A stretch of DNA of 64,000 nt, from the NCBI GenBank assembly GCA_009792885.1, contig WMCF01000030.1:7444417-7508416 (forward strand), read 5' to 3'. This document shows positions 13,621-24,300 of this stretch, one piece after another. The notes beneath the pieces were generated by a model that searched no databases, was not told the DNA's origin, and worked only from the letters and a program-made list of their open reading frames with translations. This DNA is from Eremophila alpestris peregrina. Taxonomy: Eukaryota; Chordata; Aves; Passeriformes; Alaudidae. How positions within the stretch are numbered: position 1 is the stretch's first letter; each line of letters begins with the position of its first letter. The translations under genes and the position numbers were made by a program.

Positions 13621-14094
13621 CCTGGCATGAGGAAAGGTGAGAACTACCAAAGGCTTGACAGGGTAAGGACATGTCAGATCATGAGTATCAGACAAATTAT
13701 TTCTTCAGCCTAGTCTCTAAGCCAGGTGTGGAATCAAGGAAATGAATAATTCAAAAGGTTCTCAGGCACATAGTTTTTACCACTCTCTTGGTGAGAGATG
13801 TTACTTTGTAGATGGGTGCTGCTGAGAGAGAGAAGTATAGAGACACTCCTGGCAATCCAGCCCCTGGTAGCTTAGACCAGCACAGAAGGTAGCCCCAGAC
13901 TGCACAACCCTGACTGTTCATCTCTAGGCAACTAAGACCTGCAGTCCATCAAATCACCTCTCAGTCAAGGAGACAATAAATAGAGTGTCTGTTTTCATAT
14001 GTGTATTTTAAAAAGCATCTTCATTAATTTCTCTGCTCTTCAGTTTTCATTTAACCCATTCCTTACTGTACATAAAGCAGGACCTTTCTCCCAG
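13621..14094. other. Non-coding DNA
   Basis: Unique sequence of intermediate GC between a CR1 tail and the exon-like segment. No feature was recognised. Confidence 0.45.
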
Positions 14095-14155
14095 ATGGAG
14101 TGCTCCCTGCTGAAACCGCCTACTACCATGGCGCAGAGCAATGGAAATGCTTCAG
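14095..14155 (+). other. Weak exon-like segment
   Basis: A 61-base segment bounded by an acceptor-like pyrimidine tract ending CTTTCTCCCAG (14084-14094) and a donor-like TCAG/GTCAAGT (GT at 14156-14157). It sits in a frame open from 13999 to 14202. It reads MECSLLKPPTTMAQSNGNAS and also contains an internal ATG in a good initiation context (ACCATGG). It holds several CpGs in an otherwise CpG-poor region. I do not recognise the peptide, and a second plus frame (14100-14318) is equally open. Chance is the most likely explanation; a small exon of an unseen gene is the alternative. Confidence 0.12.
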
Positions 14156-15193
14156 GTCAAGTACGGGTCCAAGCACCTACAAAGTTCTTCCAGGAAATCT
14201 GAGAGGTTGGTGGATCACTTTTCAAGGTAGTAGCGATTCCTCCATTCCACCAGGAAAAGAAAGAATAATTTGTAACCAGAATGTAAAGTGGACATTGCAA
14301 GGAGATTTTGTACTTTGATATGAGACGTGGTCCTCCCTCTTAAAAATACGGCTAAATATTTCATAAGATAAAGAGATTTCTCTTGTTCCTGGAATATGCA
14401 GTCCCTTATTGGCCTTAAGAGCCTACTCTAGAAGGAGAGCAAAATTATGATCACATTTCCAAAACACATTCTTTAAACTTAAAAAACATAACAGCTTTGT
14501 CTTCCATGCTAAGAATTTATGTGCTATCAACTGTTGACAATTTTTATAAAGAAAGGGCTGACTTATGACAGGAATATTATGAATGTTTGCCTGTCTGTGA
14601 CTTGATCTTATATTTTAAAACTGCAACTATTGCCACAGCTCATGAGGGACAGATACAAAAGAATACAGTCAGTTTGTGACTATTGAATATATATATAAGG
14701 TATTCAGATTTAGAATTATCAGCATTCACACATTTACATGAATGGTGTCACCTTTCCAGTCTAATTTCTCTTTAGAAATGAGTTAAAACTTACTGATTAC
14801 TAGAGACAGACATTTTGGCAGTTCCAAGTCATAAAAAGTGTTTCATAAGCATAAAATTATAGAAATAGCAAAATTACTTGCATTACTTTTGGCTGAAATG
14901 AAGAAAAAAGCCTTATTTTTGAATCTTAAAATTCATGTTATAAATATATTTTACACACCACAATTAATTTAGGGAACTTTGCATTGTCTATATAAATTTG
15001 CATTGTCTAACTTTCTCAGAGATTTCTCAGGATAATGGTCTTTATTAATATTGAACAAATATCATACATACATGAAAGAAGACAAAGAAACTTCCAGTTA
15101 GGATATTACTGATTAAATTTGGAAGGTGAATAACCTGTAGCAGCATTTCTTCTCTGAGTTTATTTTCACAAAATAAAAAACACCATACCGTTC
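14156..15193. other. Non-coding AT-rich DNA
   Basis: AT-rich unique sequence. A 13-base direct repeat TTTGCATTGTCTA occurs at 14978-14990 and 14997-15009, probably a replication-slippage duplication. No gene or repeat family was recognised. Confidence 0.45.
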
Positions 15194-15298
15194 CAGAGGT
15201 CTTAAGTTCCTATGGACATTTAGGCCTTTACAGGCTTTGCTATTGAACCAAGTGAAACTGTAAAAAATTTGAAATCTATTCAGGACTTAAGACCTCTG
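15194..15298. repeat. Inverted repeat with 17-bp arms
   Basis: The left arm CAGAGGTCTTAAGTTCCT (15194-15211) is the reverse complement of the right arm AGGACTTAAGACCTCTG (15282-15298), except for one bulged T. The 70-base interior has no obvious further pairing. The arms start and end with CAGAGG/CCTCTG, which recalls hAT-type terminal repeats. However, the flanking 8 bases (TACCGTTC and TATTCAAG) are not duplicated, so a small non-autonomous DNA transposon is only a possibility. The alternative is a transcribed hairpin. Confidence 0.55.
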
Positions 15299-18200
15299 TA
15301 TTCAAGTAACACTGACCTTTCAATTCGCTGCCACATGACAAGAATTTTTTTCGTTTTAAACTTTATCCTTACTACTATTTGAGCTCAACTTAATGTTTAT
15401 AAAAAAAAGATGCATCTGGCAGCTGATATTTAACATGAATGATGTTGAGAACACCTGCATCCACCTCAAGCCTTTTTCCAAAGTGCTGCCTTAGATTCTC
15501 AAGACAATATTGTGCACAACAATAACTTCTGTCCTTGAGAAAGAAGGAAGTCATCTGGCTGCCATCAGAGGACCCCACTGAGATCCAGGTGACTGTTCAC
15601 TCTCATCTGCATTTGGTTACCTAAAACAGCCCTGAAATAGTCAATTCCTATTGTCAAAAAGCATGCTCCCCCAGTTTCTTTTCCTGACAGGTTTTGTGGT
15701 TAGGGTGCAGCCAAGTGAAGTAACCAGGAGCTGAGGGTGGAAACAGGAAGTCTGGGCCCTCCATTATGAAAACCCACAGCAGCCAGTGAGGAAGCAGAGC
15801 TGGGAGCAGTATGGTGACCACAACCAGGCCAGAACAGCGTGTCCATCCAGCAAGGTCATGGTGGCAAGGAGGGCTGACTTCATCTCTCTAAATCAAGTTC
15901 TTCTCTGAATTTGGCAAATTAGTCTATAATTCTTGGTAATATTTTTAGGTGTTTCAAATAGACTTGCTATATGAGCAAATAATGAAGCAAATTATTATGG
16001 TGAAACTAAAAGGTGTATGCTTTATGAGAAAGTTTTGGCTTTGGATGTTTATCTTTTCTTGCAAAGATAACACTTGAGTTATTCAGTGATTTCCTCAGAG
16101 CTTATGGTTCCTTATATTCCATGCATTTGCTCTGAAAAATGGTTTATGTACATTGTGGAAATTATGTTGTCTGTTTAAGAGAAGGACATTTCCATGATAA
16201 CCACATACTAGATATCTTGTTTTTCAGGAGGTGGCATTTCTAGGCCACAGTGGTTGATTGAGACTTTGTTGACATCCTGATGTTGCTGAAGAGCTAATCC
16301 AGTTATAATACATGAACATATAATGCGTGAGCCCTAGTTAAGAGTGAAGTTGGTGGGCTCTAAGGGTGGGCTTTCCTGTGCAGGAACCCCCCAAATTCTC
16401 CTGCTCTCATGACCTCCAGCCACTCATGCACCACAGCCATTCTTGGGAACTTTTCCCAGGTTTAGCAGCCGTACTCTTCAGGTTGGTTACTCTTTTTTCT
16501 CATGACCCATCGACCTTTGGGTCTTCATGCGTTATGAGTGTCCATGGGAACTTGATAGGCTGTTATCCTCACACAACACTTGGCCTAGAAGGTTTCTCTG
16601 AGTACCATTGAGCAGTACAATGTGTTCAGCACTGAAGATTGACTTACCTTTCAAAATAGAATTATTTGACAATAATAGGATTAATTTTATCATGTCTAAT
16701 AAGTTGATGATGATATAAGATAAACTTAAGGCAATCCATATCCTAGAAATCTGGTGTTATCTTAAGCAACATTAAATATCCCTGTTTATCTCCCAAGAAA
16801 GGAAAAAAAATTAGTTTTCAGTTTGGAAGAAAGAAGACTCATCAGCATATTATCAAAAGATGAAAAGAAGAAAATAATTTACTTTCTCTCCAGTTTTTCA
16901 GCCATCTTAGTGAATATTATGACATGGGGAATGAGCCATACTCCACTTTCAATTAACTTTTGTGGAGAGATATTACTGTCTTTGGGATGTTTAGGAGTTT
17001 TAAAGAAATAACAAAACATTTTTTGCACAAATTCTGAGAGAAATACCATTTCTACTGTCTGTAGTGAAGCCATTTAAGAGCTGCTTTTCATTAAGCATTT
17101 ATACTATCTGCAAATTGTTGTAGTTTTTGTTAATCATCTCCATTTCATTGCTTATTTTCACTCCTGCAGCATTAATTATAGACCAAAATATCCATATAAT
17201 GAAACTGTGGTAAGGCAAAAATTACTTGATTGGGGTTATTGACCATTATATGTAGAGCTGAGCTTTTCTGTTTCTTCACTTCCATTTGTAGAAAAGGTTT
17301 TGCATGTTAACAGTGCTGTTTCTTTACCCTGGTTATTATGTAAAATATAAATTTAAGCTGCCCTTATGACCCATGTTGTTGTATGCAATCTAATGCTATT
17401 ACCAGCAGATAGATTTTCCCACATTCTCTTGCTTCAGCAGACAATGTTAGATTTAAGTTTACAAGACAAAAGTTCTGTGTGTTTGATTAGGCAAGAGAAT
17501 TAAAGGTAAGATTCTTCATTGCTATATCCTTCAATATTGCAACATCTGTTGCCACTGGCTTATCAGTGTAGGAAAATATGTGTGGTTTTGTGAAACCCAC
17601 TATTTTTCAGAGCGAAAATCCAGAAATGAAGAACACCGTCTATTTGAGAATATGGATAGATTTATAGTGTTCTAATTGCTGTTAGCAAAAAGAACTCAGA
17701 AGCTCTGAATCTGAAAAAAAAACCTAACTGTGTGAAATATTAATTGTAGAAAAAACACCTTGTACATTGTTTTTTTTTATTATGAAGGTTTTTTTTTTTT
17801 TTTTGTTTCCTACCACTGCAATGTTGCATATGGAATCTTTCATCCAGCTTCTGATCTTGAATTTTCATTGTATTGAAGATAGGCAGTAGGTGTCCTTTAA
17901 GGTTGTCAGTGTCCACAGAAAAATTAGGTCCAGTCTCTTCAGGAAAATAAAGGGGATGGAAAAAACAAATGCTTGAAAATCTTTTTCTAGATTATTCTGT
18001 CCTGATCCTGTACTCAGTTACTCTGAGCAGAAAAATTATTTAGGTGCTAGTGTCTGCAGAATCTGGTCCATCATGGACAGTGTCAGTTTTCTTCCCCCTT
18101 TTATTGTAAGCAGGAATGTGTAAGAGGAAGTTGGGAGGATTGGTGGGAGGATGAAGACAAATAGAACAAGAGCTGTACAGTAGAGATCCAAAGCCTAAAG

Positions 18201-18699
18201 CCAGTGGGTGTAAATCCACCAGCTTCAGTGCAATTATGATGAATGCCACCAATGCAGATTTTCTGTTTGTACTTTTAGGCTGTACAAGGTGAAAGTGGTT
18301 GAAAAATTTCAGGTCCTGCATATTTTTGTGGTTATCATTTAATTTTCTTTTCTTCTTGGATTTTCTTTAATATTGAACATATTTTCCTCATATAAATGAC
18401 AGTTTTAAAAATGTTCAGCACAGTAAAGTTACCTAAGAAGCTTCAAAAGATGGTTCTAGTAAATATTTAATGTCTGCCAGCCACCCTGGTATATTGCTAA
18501 TAGGAGGCCATTACATGGCTGAGATGTTCCATTTTAAATACTTGTTACTCTCTGATAGACCCAAATCAATATTTTGTCATTCAGTTAATTTTTTTTTGTT
18601 TGTCATTTAAATACTTTCAAAAAATTAATGTTGTTGCTCTAACTTATTATTGAGGAATAATACATCAAATAGGAAAAAAAATCAGTAAAAAACAGTTGA
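15299..18699. other. Non-coding DNA with short T/A tracts
   Basis: Mostly AT-rich unique sequence. GC-richer patches at 15680-15880 and 16360-16560 have no recognised repeat or exon. The latter holds an 81-codon plus frame that matches nothing I know. A T16 run lies at 17789-17804. Confidence 0.45.
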
Positions 18700-19830
18700 G
18701 CTCTTTTAATCTATAATCATACTATAACTCCTGGTGTGTTGAAAACCGTTTAAACCAATAAAATACAAGTTTCTTAAGTAACTGTTTAAATTATGTGTTA
18801 ACAGTCAATGGCTGCCAAGTAGGAAAACTGTGAAAGTGATCAGACACTGTCTCAGGCCTAATAAAGCTTCAAAAGCTAACCACATTATTGAAGTGATGAG
18901 GTGTTTAGACTTTAAAGCCTCACTCACAGCCTTCACCATCAGTCTCTGTATTAGATTTCTAATGGACCTCTCTGTAAAAAAGGACTGAGGAAACCGGGTC
19001 TAAAAAAAGATTAGTAAGAATCGAGTAGGTAAAGGAGAGATCAAAATATAAGTGATTTAATTTTGATATGAAATATGATTATTTATACCAAAGAAAAGAA
19101 GAAGAAAATTATAGGAACATTTAAAAATCAAACATTGTTTTGTAAGTTCTAAGGAAATCAATCATTTCGTTAAAGGTTGCTACTCTGGCAGCTCTTAACA
19201 TAAAACAAGCTCATCAGAAGCTTTGCCAGATAACTTCTGGCTCTTCTCAGAGATTTTTTAAAAACATGTATAAATTATACTTCATGTGCAACTCTGACAG
19301 TCAAACACAAAGAGTACTAATCTGTAGCTACTGCTTCCTAAATTAGTAGACTTTTTCACTGACAGTTTAGTAAATTATGAAATTGCAGTAAAGGTTATTT
19401 TCATGTTGAAGTTGTTCAAAGTTTCCTTTAACTGCTTCTCACAGAAGACAATTCAGAAATCCAGTTCTCAAATTTTTTTCTCAGTTATCATTCCACACAT
19501 AGCTGGGTTTAAAAGTAATTTACTGAGTAATCACCACTGTGTTAAAAGGGTGGGGATTGCATACCAGAGATAATTTTAGACTATACCTCCTTTATTATTA
19601 ATCATAACAAAGGAAGCAAATAATTCAGGATAGGCTAAATACTCATCAGATTCAATTTAGCTTCACTCAGTGTTTCAACCATTTTAATTGTTAAAAAAGC
19701 AGAGTGAAATAGCTGATACTGGTCTGCAGGATCAGTTCACATCTGATGTGTAATTCTGCTTGCCATTTCGTAAGAGTCAATAAAGCTCTTTGCTGTCAGG
19801 ATTGTTAAGAGACAGAGAGCCTGGAATAAA
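18700..19830. promoter_or_regulatory. Possible conserved regulatory region
   Basis: Three blocks (about 18780-18960, 19180-19345 and 19500-19825) lack repeats and long homopolymers. They are dense in short AT-core motifs typical of vertebrate developmental enhancers, for example ATTATTAATCATAAC and TTCAATTTAGCTTC at 19595-19665. No coding potential is visible. This is a pattern judgement only; conservation could not be tested. Confidence 0.2.
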
Positions 19831-21640
19831 GATAAAAGCAGTTACTAAATCTCTTTGAAAAGTTGAATGAGTGGTTTGATTGAGTACCAGGAATAAAAGG
19901 TTCTTCTGAGTAGAGGTTCTGGCTCAAAGAGTGTGGTGGAGAAGGGCCCGACCCTGAGAAGGGGCTCTGGCAAAGAGGGACATGGTGTGGGCCATCATCT
20001 GCTTGCAGGTTCTGGACTTAAAAAATGGAAGAGGAATAGGCAAGAGACAGAAAAAAGATACATGCTCTAGAATATGCTATAGGCATGCTAATGCTAGAAA
20101 ATCTGTCTATTCAAAGTTGTTATCTCACATATTCTTTGACAAATTCGACCCACTTGGCTACATTCCCAGGTGACCTCAGCAATTTTGCTGTAAACTGGTT
20201 TCCCTGGTTTCATCTGACCACATCCTCCATTTCAGGTCTTCACAATGGTTGTCTTTTATTTTGATTATCTTATAATCAAGTTAGCCACACACATTTCTTG
20301 ACTAATCTGATAGCAGGAATATACTTACACTCAAGAGAATAAGGTGTTAATAGACATAATATAAAATACAGATCAAGAGCCATCCATAAGGAGCAATTTG
20401 GTACTTCACTCATTTTCTACACTTTTCCCCTCAGAGTTCAAGCTCAAACCAACTCCTAAACTGTGCAAACTGTAGTTACAAATTGTGACTGTGTCCTCAC
20501 TATTCTAAAAATGGGTCTGGATGCTAGAACCTGGGCTTAATTACACTGGAGCCAGGAACCTTAAAGACCTCAAACACATTGTACTGTGTAACTCTCCACC
20601 TTATAGACACTCCCCCTCCTGCCCCCCAAATGATCATCAAACACTATAAGTCAAACTTGATATGATTAAGATTTAACACATGGATATGTTATAGAAAGAT
20701 GTTTTGCTCTACATCACTGGTTTCTTGATTGTCACTCTCCTGAAACTTGCTTATGGCTGCACCAAACCACTGAACACCTCCCAGGAGTTCTTCACTAAGT
20801 ATGTTTTCTTTGTCATCTATGTTAAGTGTCATAGATGTACATGTATACATATGAAGAAAAATGTTTAATCCAACCTTAATAAACTTTTCTGAGCTGTGTT
20901 GTGGCTCTCTAAGAAATTTGTTAAGTTACAGTTTTGCTCAGCCCAGCAGAGGAATAAAACACAACAGAGGCTGTTTAACATGCGTAGATCACTCAATCAG
21001 GTTTAAAATGTTAGACATCAACCATTAATCAGCCAGCTTAAGCATGACATATTATTCTTTTCAAGGTTAAATGTTGTGAGGAAGTTAACCAAGACTTATT
21101 AAATTATTTATTTTTACTTACTCACTTTAGGTCTTGCACGTGCTATTTCAAATCCCTTGGGTGTGAGAGGAATTTAAACCCAATTGTGGCTTATTTAGTT
21201 TGTTTATAGAGCTAACAATTTTTACTTCTGTGTCTTTACATTACCTGTGAAAGAAATTACTCTTCTTTGAAATTAAAATTGAAAAAAAAATAACAAAGTT
21301 TAAAACAAACAGCAAAATTATTGCTTGCAGTATGTTACAGCCTAAATGCTGAGTAAAAACTATACTCTCTCATGTACATTTTTTTGGAAATAAATTGCTA
21401 TAGTTTCCAAAGCCAAATTTTGCTGACATCCACACAACCTGTAAGCTTCATATGGGTAACATACATTTAGTAAGAGTCGGGATATTTTTATTTGGAATTT
21501 TTCTCTCAAATGTGTATACAAGGAGGGACAAGGAAGTAAGCTTACAAGTGTGTAGTTAGACTGTCACATGAGATGAAGATGCTGGTAATTTTTTTTTGAC
21601 AGATAACATACAATTCCAATTTTTTTAGCTGTCTCTTTAT
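19831..21640. other. Non-coding AT-rich DNA
   Basis: Unique sequence with a GC-richer patch near 19900-20000 and a 63-codon plus frame at 19982-20173 of no recognised family. A short hairpin CATCTATG/CATAGATG lies at 20814-20837. No repeat family was recognised. Confidence 0.45.
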
Positions 21641-21845
21641 TAATTACTCTCCACAAATATCTGAAAGGAGATTGTAGCCAGGTGGGAGTTGGTCTCCTTT
21701 CCCAGGCAACCAGCAACTGAACAAGAGCAGAGAGTCTTAAGCTGTAGCAGGGGAGGTTTTGGTTGAACATTAGGAAGAAATTCTTCACATAGGAGGTGAT
21801 TAGGCACTTGAATGGGCTGCCAAGGGAGGTGGTGGAGTGACCTGG
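21641..21845 (+). mobile_element. CR1 LINE, left part (split by LTR)
   Basis: ORF2 C-terminal region of a CR1 in + orientation. Blocks ATATCTGAAAGGAGATTGTA, TCTCCTTTCCCAGGCAACCA, TTAAGCTGTAGCAGGGGAGG and ACATTAGGAAGAAATTCTTC are followed by GGGCTGCCAAGGGAGGTGGT. CR1 sequence stops at GGTGGAGTGACCTGG and resumes at 22457 after an inserted LTR. The antisense frames at 21564-21993 (99 and 117 codons) are by-products. The copy is an inactive 5'-truncated element. Confidence 0.93.
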
Positions 21846-22456
21846 TGTCGGAACCCAGGACATTCCTCTGGATGCCCTGGATCATCTGAGACCCTGGCAA
21901 GGGGTCCAAGAACCTTGGCACAGAGTCAAAAGCACCAGTGCCTTTGATTGCAGTCCATGGGAATGGCTGCCTACCTTGTGTGAGGAGTTGCAAGCCACAA
22001 GAGTGTAATTAGAATGATAACTTATCACAGGGTAAAAAGTAGAATTTTGGGGTTTTTAGAATGGGGGTCAAGAGGAGGGATTTGGACATGTCCCTGTCCT
22101 TCTTCTTCTTCTTGTCCACCATCTTCTGCTGTGAAGAAGATTTTGGATTGGAGTAGAAATGCACTGTCTAACATAGGTAATAGGTATTGGTAATTAATTG
22201 TAAACATGGAACACATAGTACTTAGTATAAGTATTAGTATAAAGGGTTAACACCGCCCTTGGAGGAGGTCAGATCTGGCACCCTGAGCTGCTGCACAGAC
22301 CTTAGCAGGGCAGAAAAGGATGTAATAGATAAGAAAAGAATAGACAACCTTGAACAACAGAGACAATGACTCAGGACTTCTTTTATGGTGTGGGGCTGGA
22401 GAAAAATGACTTTTCCTGGCAATCTTGGGAGTCAAACTCGACCCAGAAACCCAAGA
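21846..22456 (+). mobile_element. Solo LTR inserted in CR1
   Basis: About 611 bases interrupt an otherwise collinear CR1. The insert is flanked by a perfect 6-bp direct repeat ACCTGG (21840-21845 and 22457-22462), the length typical of class II (ERVK/beta-like) avian endogenous retroviruses. It begins TGTCGGAACCC. The right end reads CCCAAGA and not the canonical CA, so that edge is mutated or shifted by a few bases. A TATAAA at 22238-22243 in + orientation fits a U3 promoter. A (TTC)n tract lies at 22098-22113. No internal gag, pol or env is present, so it is the product of LTR-LTR recombination. Subfamily not assigned; orientation is inferred from the TATA motif only. Confidence 0.75.
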
Positions 22457-22462
22457 ACCTGG

Positions 22463-22600
22463 GGGTTTTTAAGGAAATTGTGGATGTGGCACTTGGTGCC
22501 ATGGTCTAGCTGACACATGGGGGTGTTTGGTCATAGTTTGGACTCCATGATCTCAAAGGTCTTTTCCAAGCTGATGGATTCTGTGATTCTGTGATTCTGT
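22463..22600 (+). mobile_element. CR1 LINE, right part with 3' tail
   Basis: Continuation of the CR1 at 21641-21845. It carries GGTTTTTAAGGAAATTGTGG, GTGGCACTTGGTGCCATGGT, TAGCTGACACATGG and GATCTCAAAGGTCTTTTCC. It ends in three tandem copies of the 8-base CR1 terminal unit (GATTCTGT at 22577-22600), the family's signature 3' end. Joining the two parts restores collinearity with CR1 once one copy of the target duplication is removed. Confidence 0.94.
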
Positions 22601-24020
22601 CTTATAATTTCAAAATGAGCTTGTGTAACCCACAGTGTTAAGCTCCATCACACTCTGTAACCAGGACACATTGTAAAGAACATAAGTGAGGGGGACTTTT
22701 TTACTTTTGGAAGATTTCTGTTAATTCACCCATTGTGGTTAAAAATTAAGAGTTTGTTAAAATGTTACAGCTTTGAACTGTATGGACATCTCTTTTTTTA
22801 AAGCTTTTCAAATTTCCTTGCTTATTTAAAACACTTTTTTTCTCTTAAGGCAAATAGTAGAGATACCTTAATTTCAGCAAGACTGTTTGTAAGGGTTTGA
22901 GAAGATTCAGTCTGTCACCAGCCCACTGAAAAGAAAGTGGGTTTTGAATAAAGGCATTCTTATGTGTCCTTTTTTAACTTCAGCCAGGAAAGTTTTAACT
23001 CACATGACAGTATTAATCTTTTCACCACTGTAGCCTCACAAGTGAGGTAGTCTAACCAATAAACTAAACAGGCTGAAACCTTGTCTGTGGCAGCAAGGCC
23101 AGCTGGCGTGCAATGGTCTGTACCCATACAATTGGACTTTGTTAGCCTCCAAAAGAGAGTTGTGGCAGGCAAAATAATTATTTGGAAAGATCCCTTGCAT
23201 GTGCTTATCCCTAAACCTGGCCCATAAGTTGTTTGGGAGTGTAATATTTGTCTAATTTAAAAGTCTGACAAGTCTCTTCCATCAATAGATAGTCAAATCA
23301 GAGGACTCAAATCTGAGCTCTTGCTTTAATTACTTTGCTAGTACAGACATAACTGCAAAGGCAGAACATAATATATCTTTTATAGCTGACTTACAGAATA
23401 ATGAGTTCTGCAAAGCAATCATTTCAGTCAGTAAAAGCAGGGATTGATGATGGAATTGGGAGGAGGCAAACTGCTGTGTTAGTTTTAGCTGGGCGGGGGA
23501 GTTGTGTATAGGTGTGTTTCAACACTTATCTCTTTGAAAAACAAACTACATTTTTTCCTCTGAATCAGTGGGCTGTTAGTATGTATTGGATAGTTTAGCC
23601 AAGCACTATGAAAACTTGAAAATGATACTCATAATTATTTTTACATAATCCATATTTGGATCCCATTTTGCAGTGTCTTGATTCTCTAATAATCTTCCAC
23701 TTGATTTTGTAAACAATCTATTTGAAAAATGTTAGAAAAACCAGCACTACATAATAAAATTAACCTAACACAATAATTATTAATCCATGTAAAGGCCTTT
23801 TAAATATTTTTCCCCAAAAGAGAGTTGGGAGCTGGGTGGAGTCATAACTCACTAAACTTAACTAACTTAACTAAATCAACTGCATAATTGCTTGGAACAT
23901 ATGAAATTGTTCCCAAAGTATGAGTTTCAGATAAAATGTCACACCTGGTAGAAGTACGTTATCAGACTACATTTTTTATGTGTTGTATTTTGGGTTTTTT
24001 TTAATATTTAGAATATCAGA
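22601..24020. other. Non-coding DNA
   Basis: AT-rich unique sequence. A 70-codon minus frame at 22960-23172 has no recognised family. No repeat family was recognised. Confidence 0.45.
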
Positions 24021-24300
24021 GTTACCTGAAAATTGAATCTCTTACTGAACTGTTTCGATCCCTGACTGAACTGCTAAAAAGAAGCCTCTTCCTGGCCTTT
24101 ATAAGGAGCTGTTTTTGTCTAAGAGGTCAGTTTAAATTTCTCAAGTGTTGCTAATGAAGCAGAACTGCTAATGATTACACTTTGGTTTTTCTTTCAACTT
24201 CAAGAGTGAGCACAGAATACAGATGAGTCAAAATCACAGTGTGCAGTACAGTAAACCTACAGTGGTAAGGAAAGTTTATCTTCGCTTTTCATAGAGGTGA
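24021..24300. promoter_or_regulatory. Possible conserved regulatory block
   Basis: A repeat-free, homopolymer-poor block with phrases such as GTTGCTAATGAAGCAGAAC and GCTAATGATTACACTTTGG (homeodomain-type TAATGA/TAAT cores) and a TGAGTCA-like site near 24224. No coding potential. The call rests on motif density by eye, with no conservation test. Confidence 0.17.

Noticed and set aside
14978..15009. 13-base direct repeat as a target duplication or CRISPR-like unit
   Set aside because: Only two copies with a 6-base spacer and no element between them; best explained by slippage.
21564..21993. Two overlapping minus frames of 99 and 117 codons
   Set aside because: They are antisense to the CR1 and to the start of the nested LTR.
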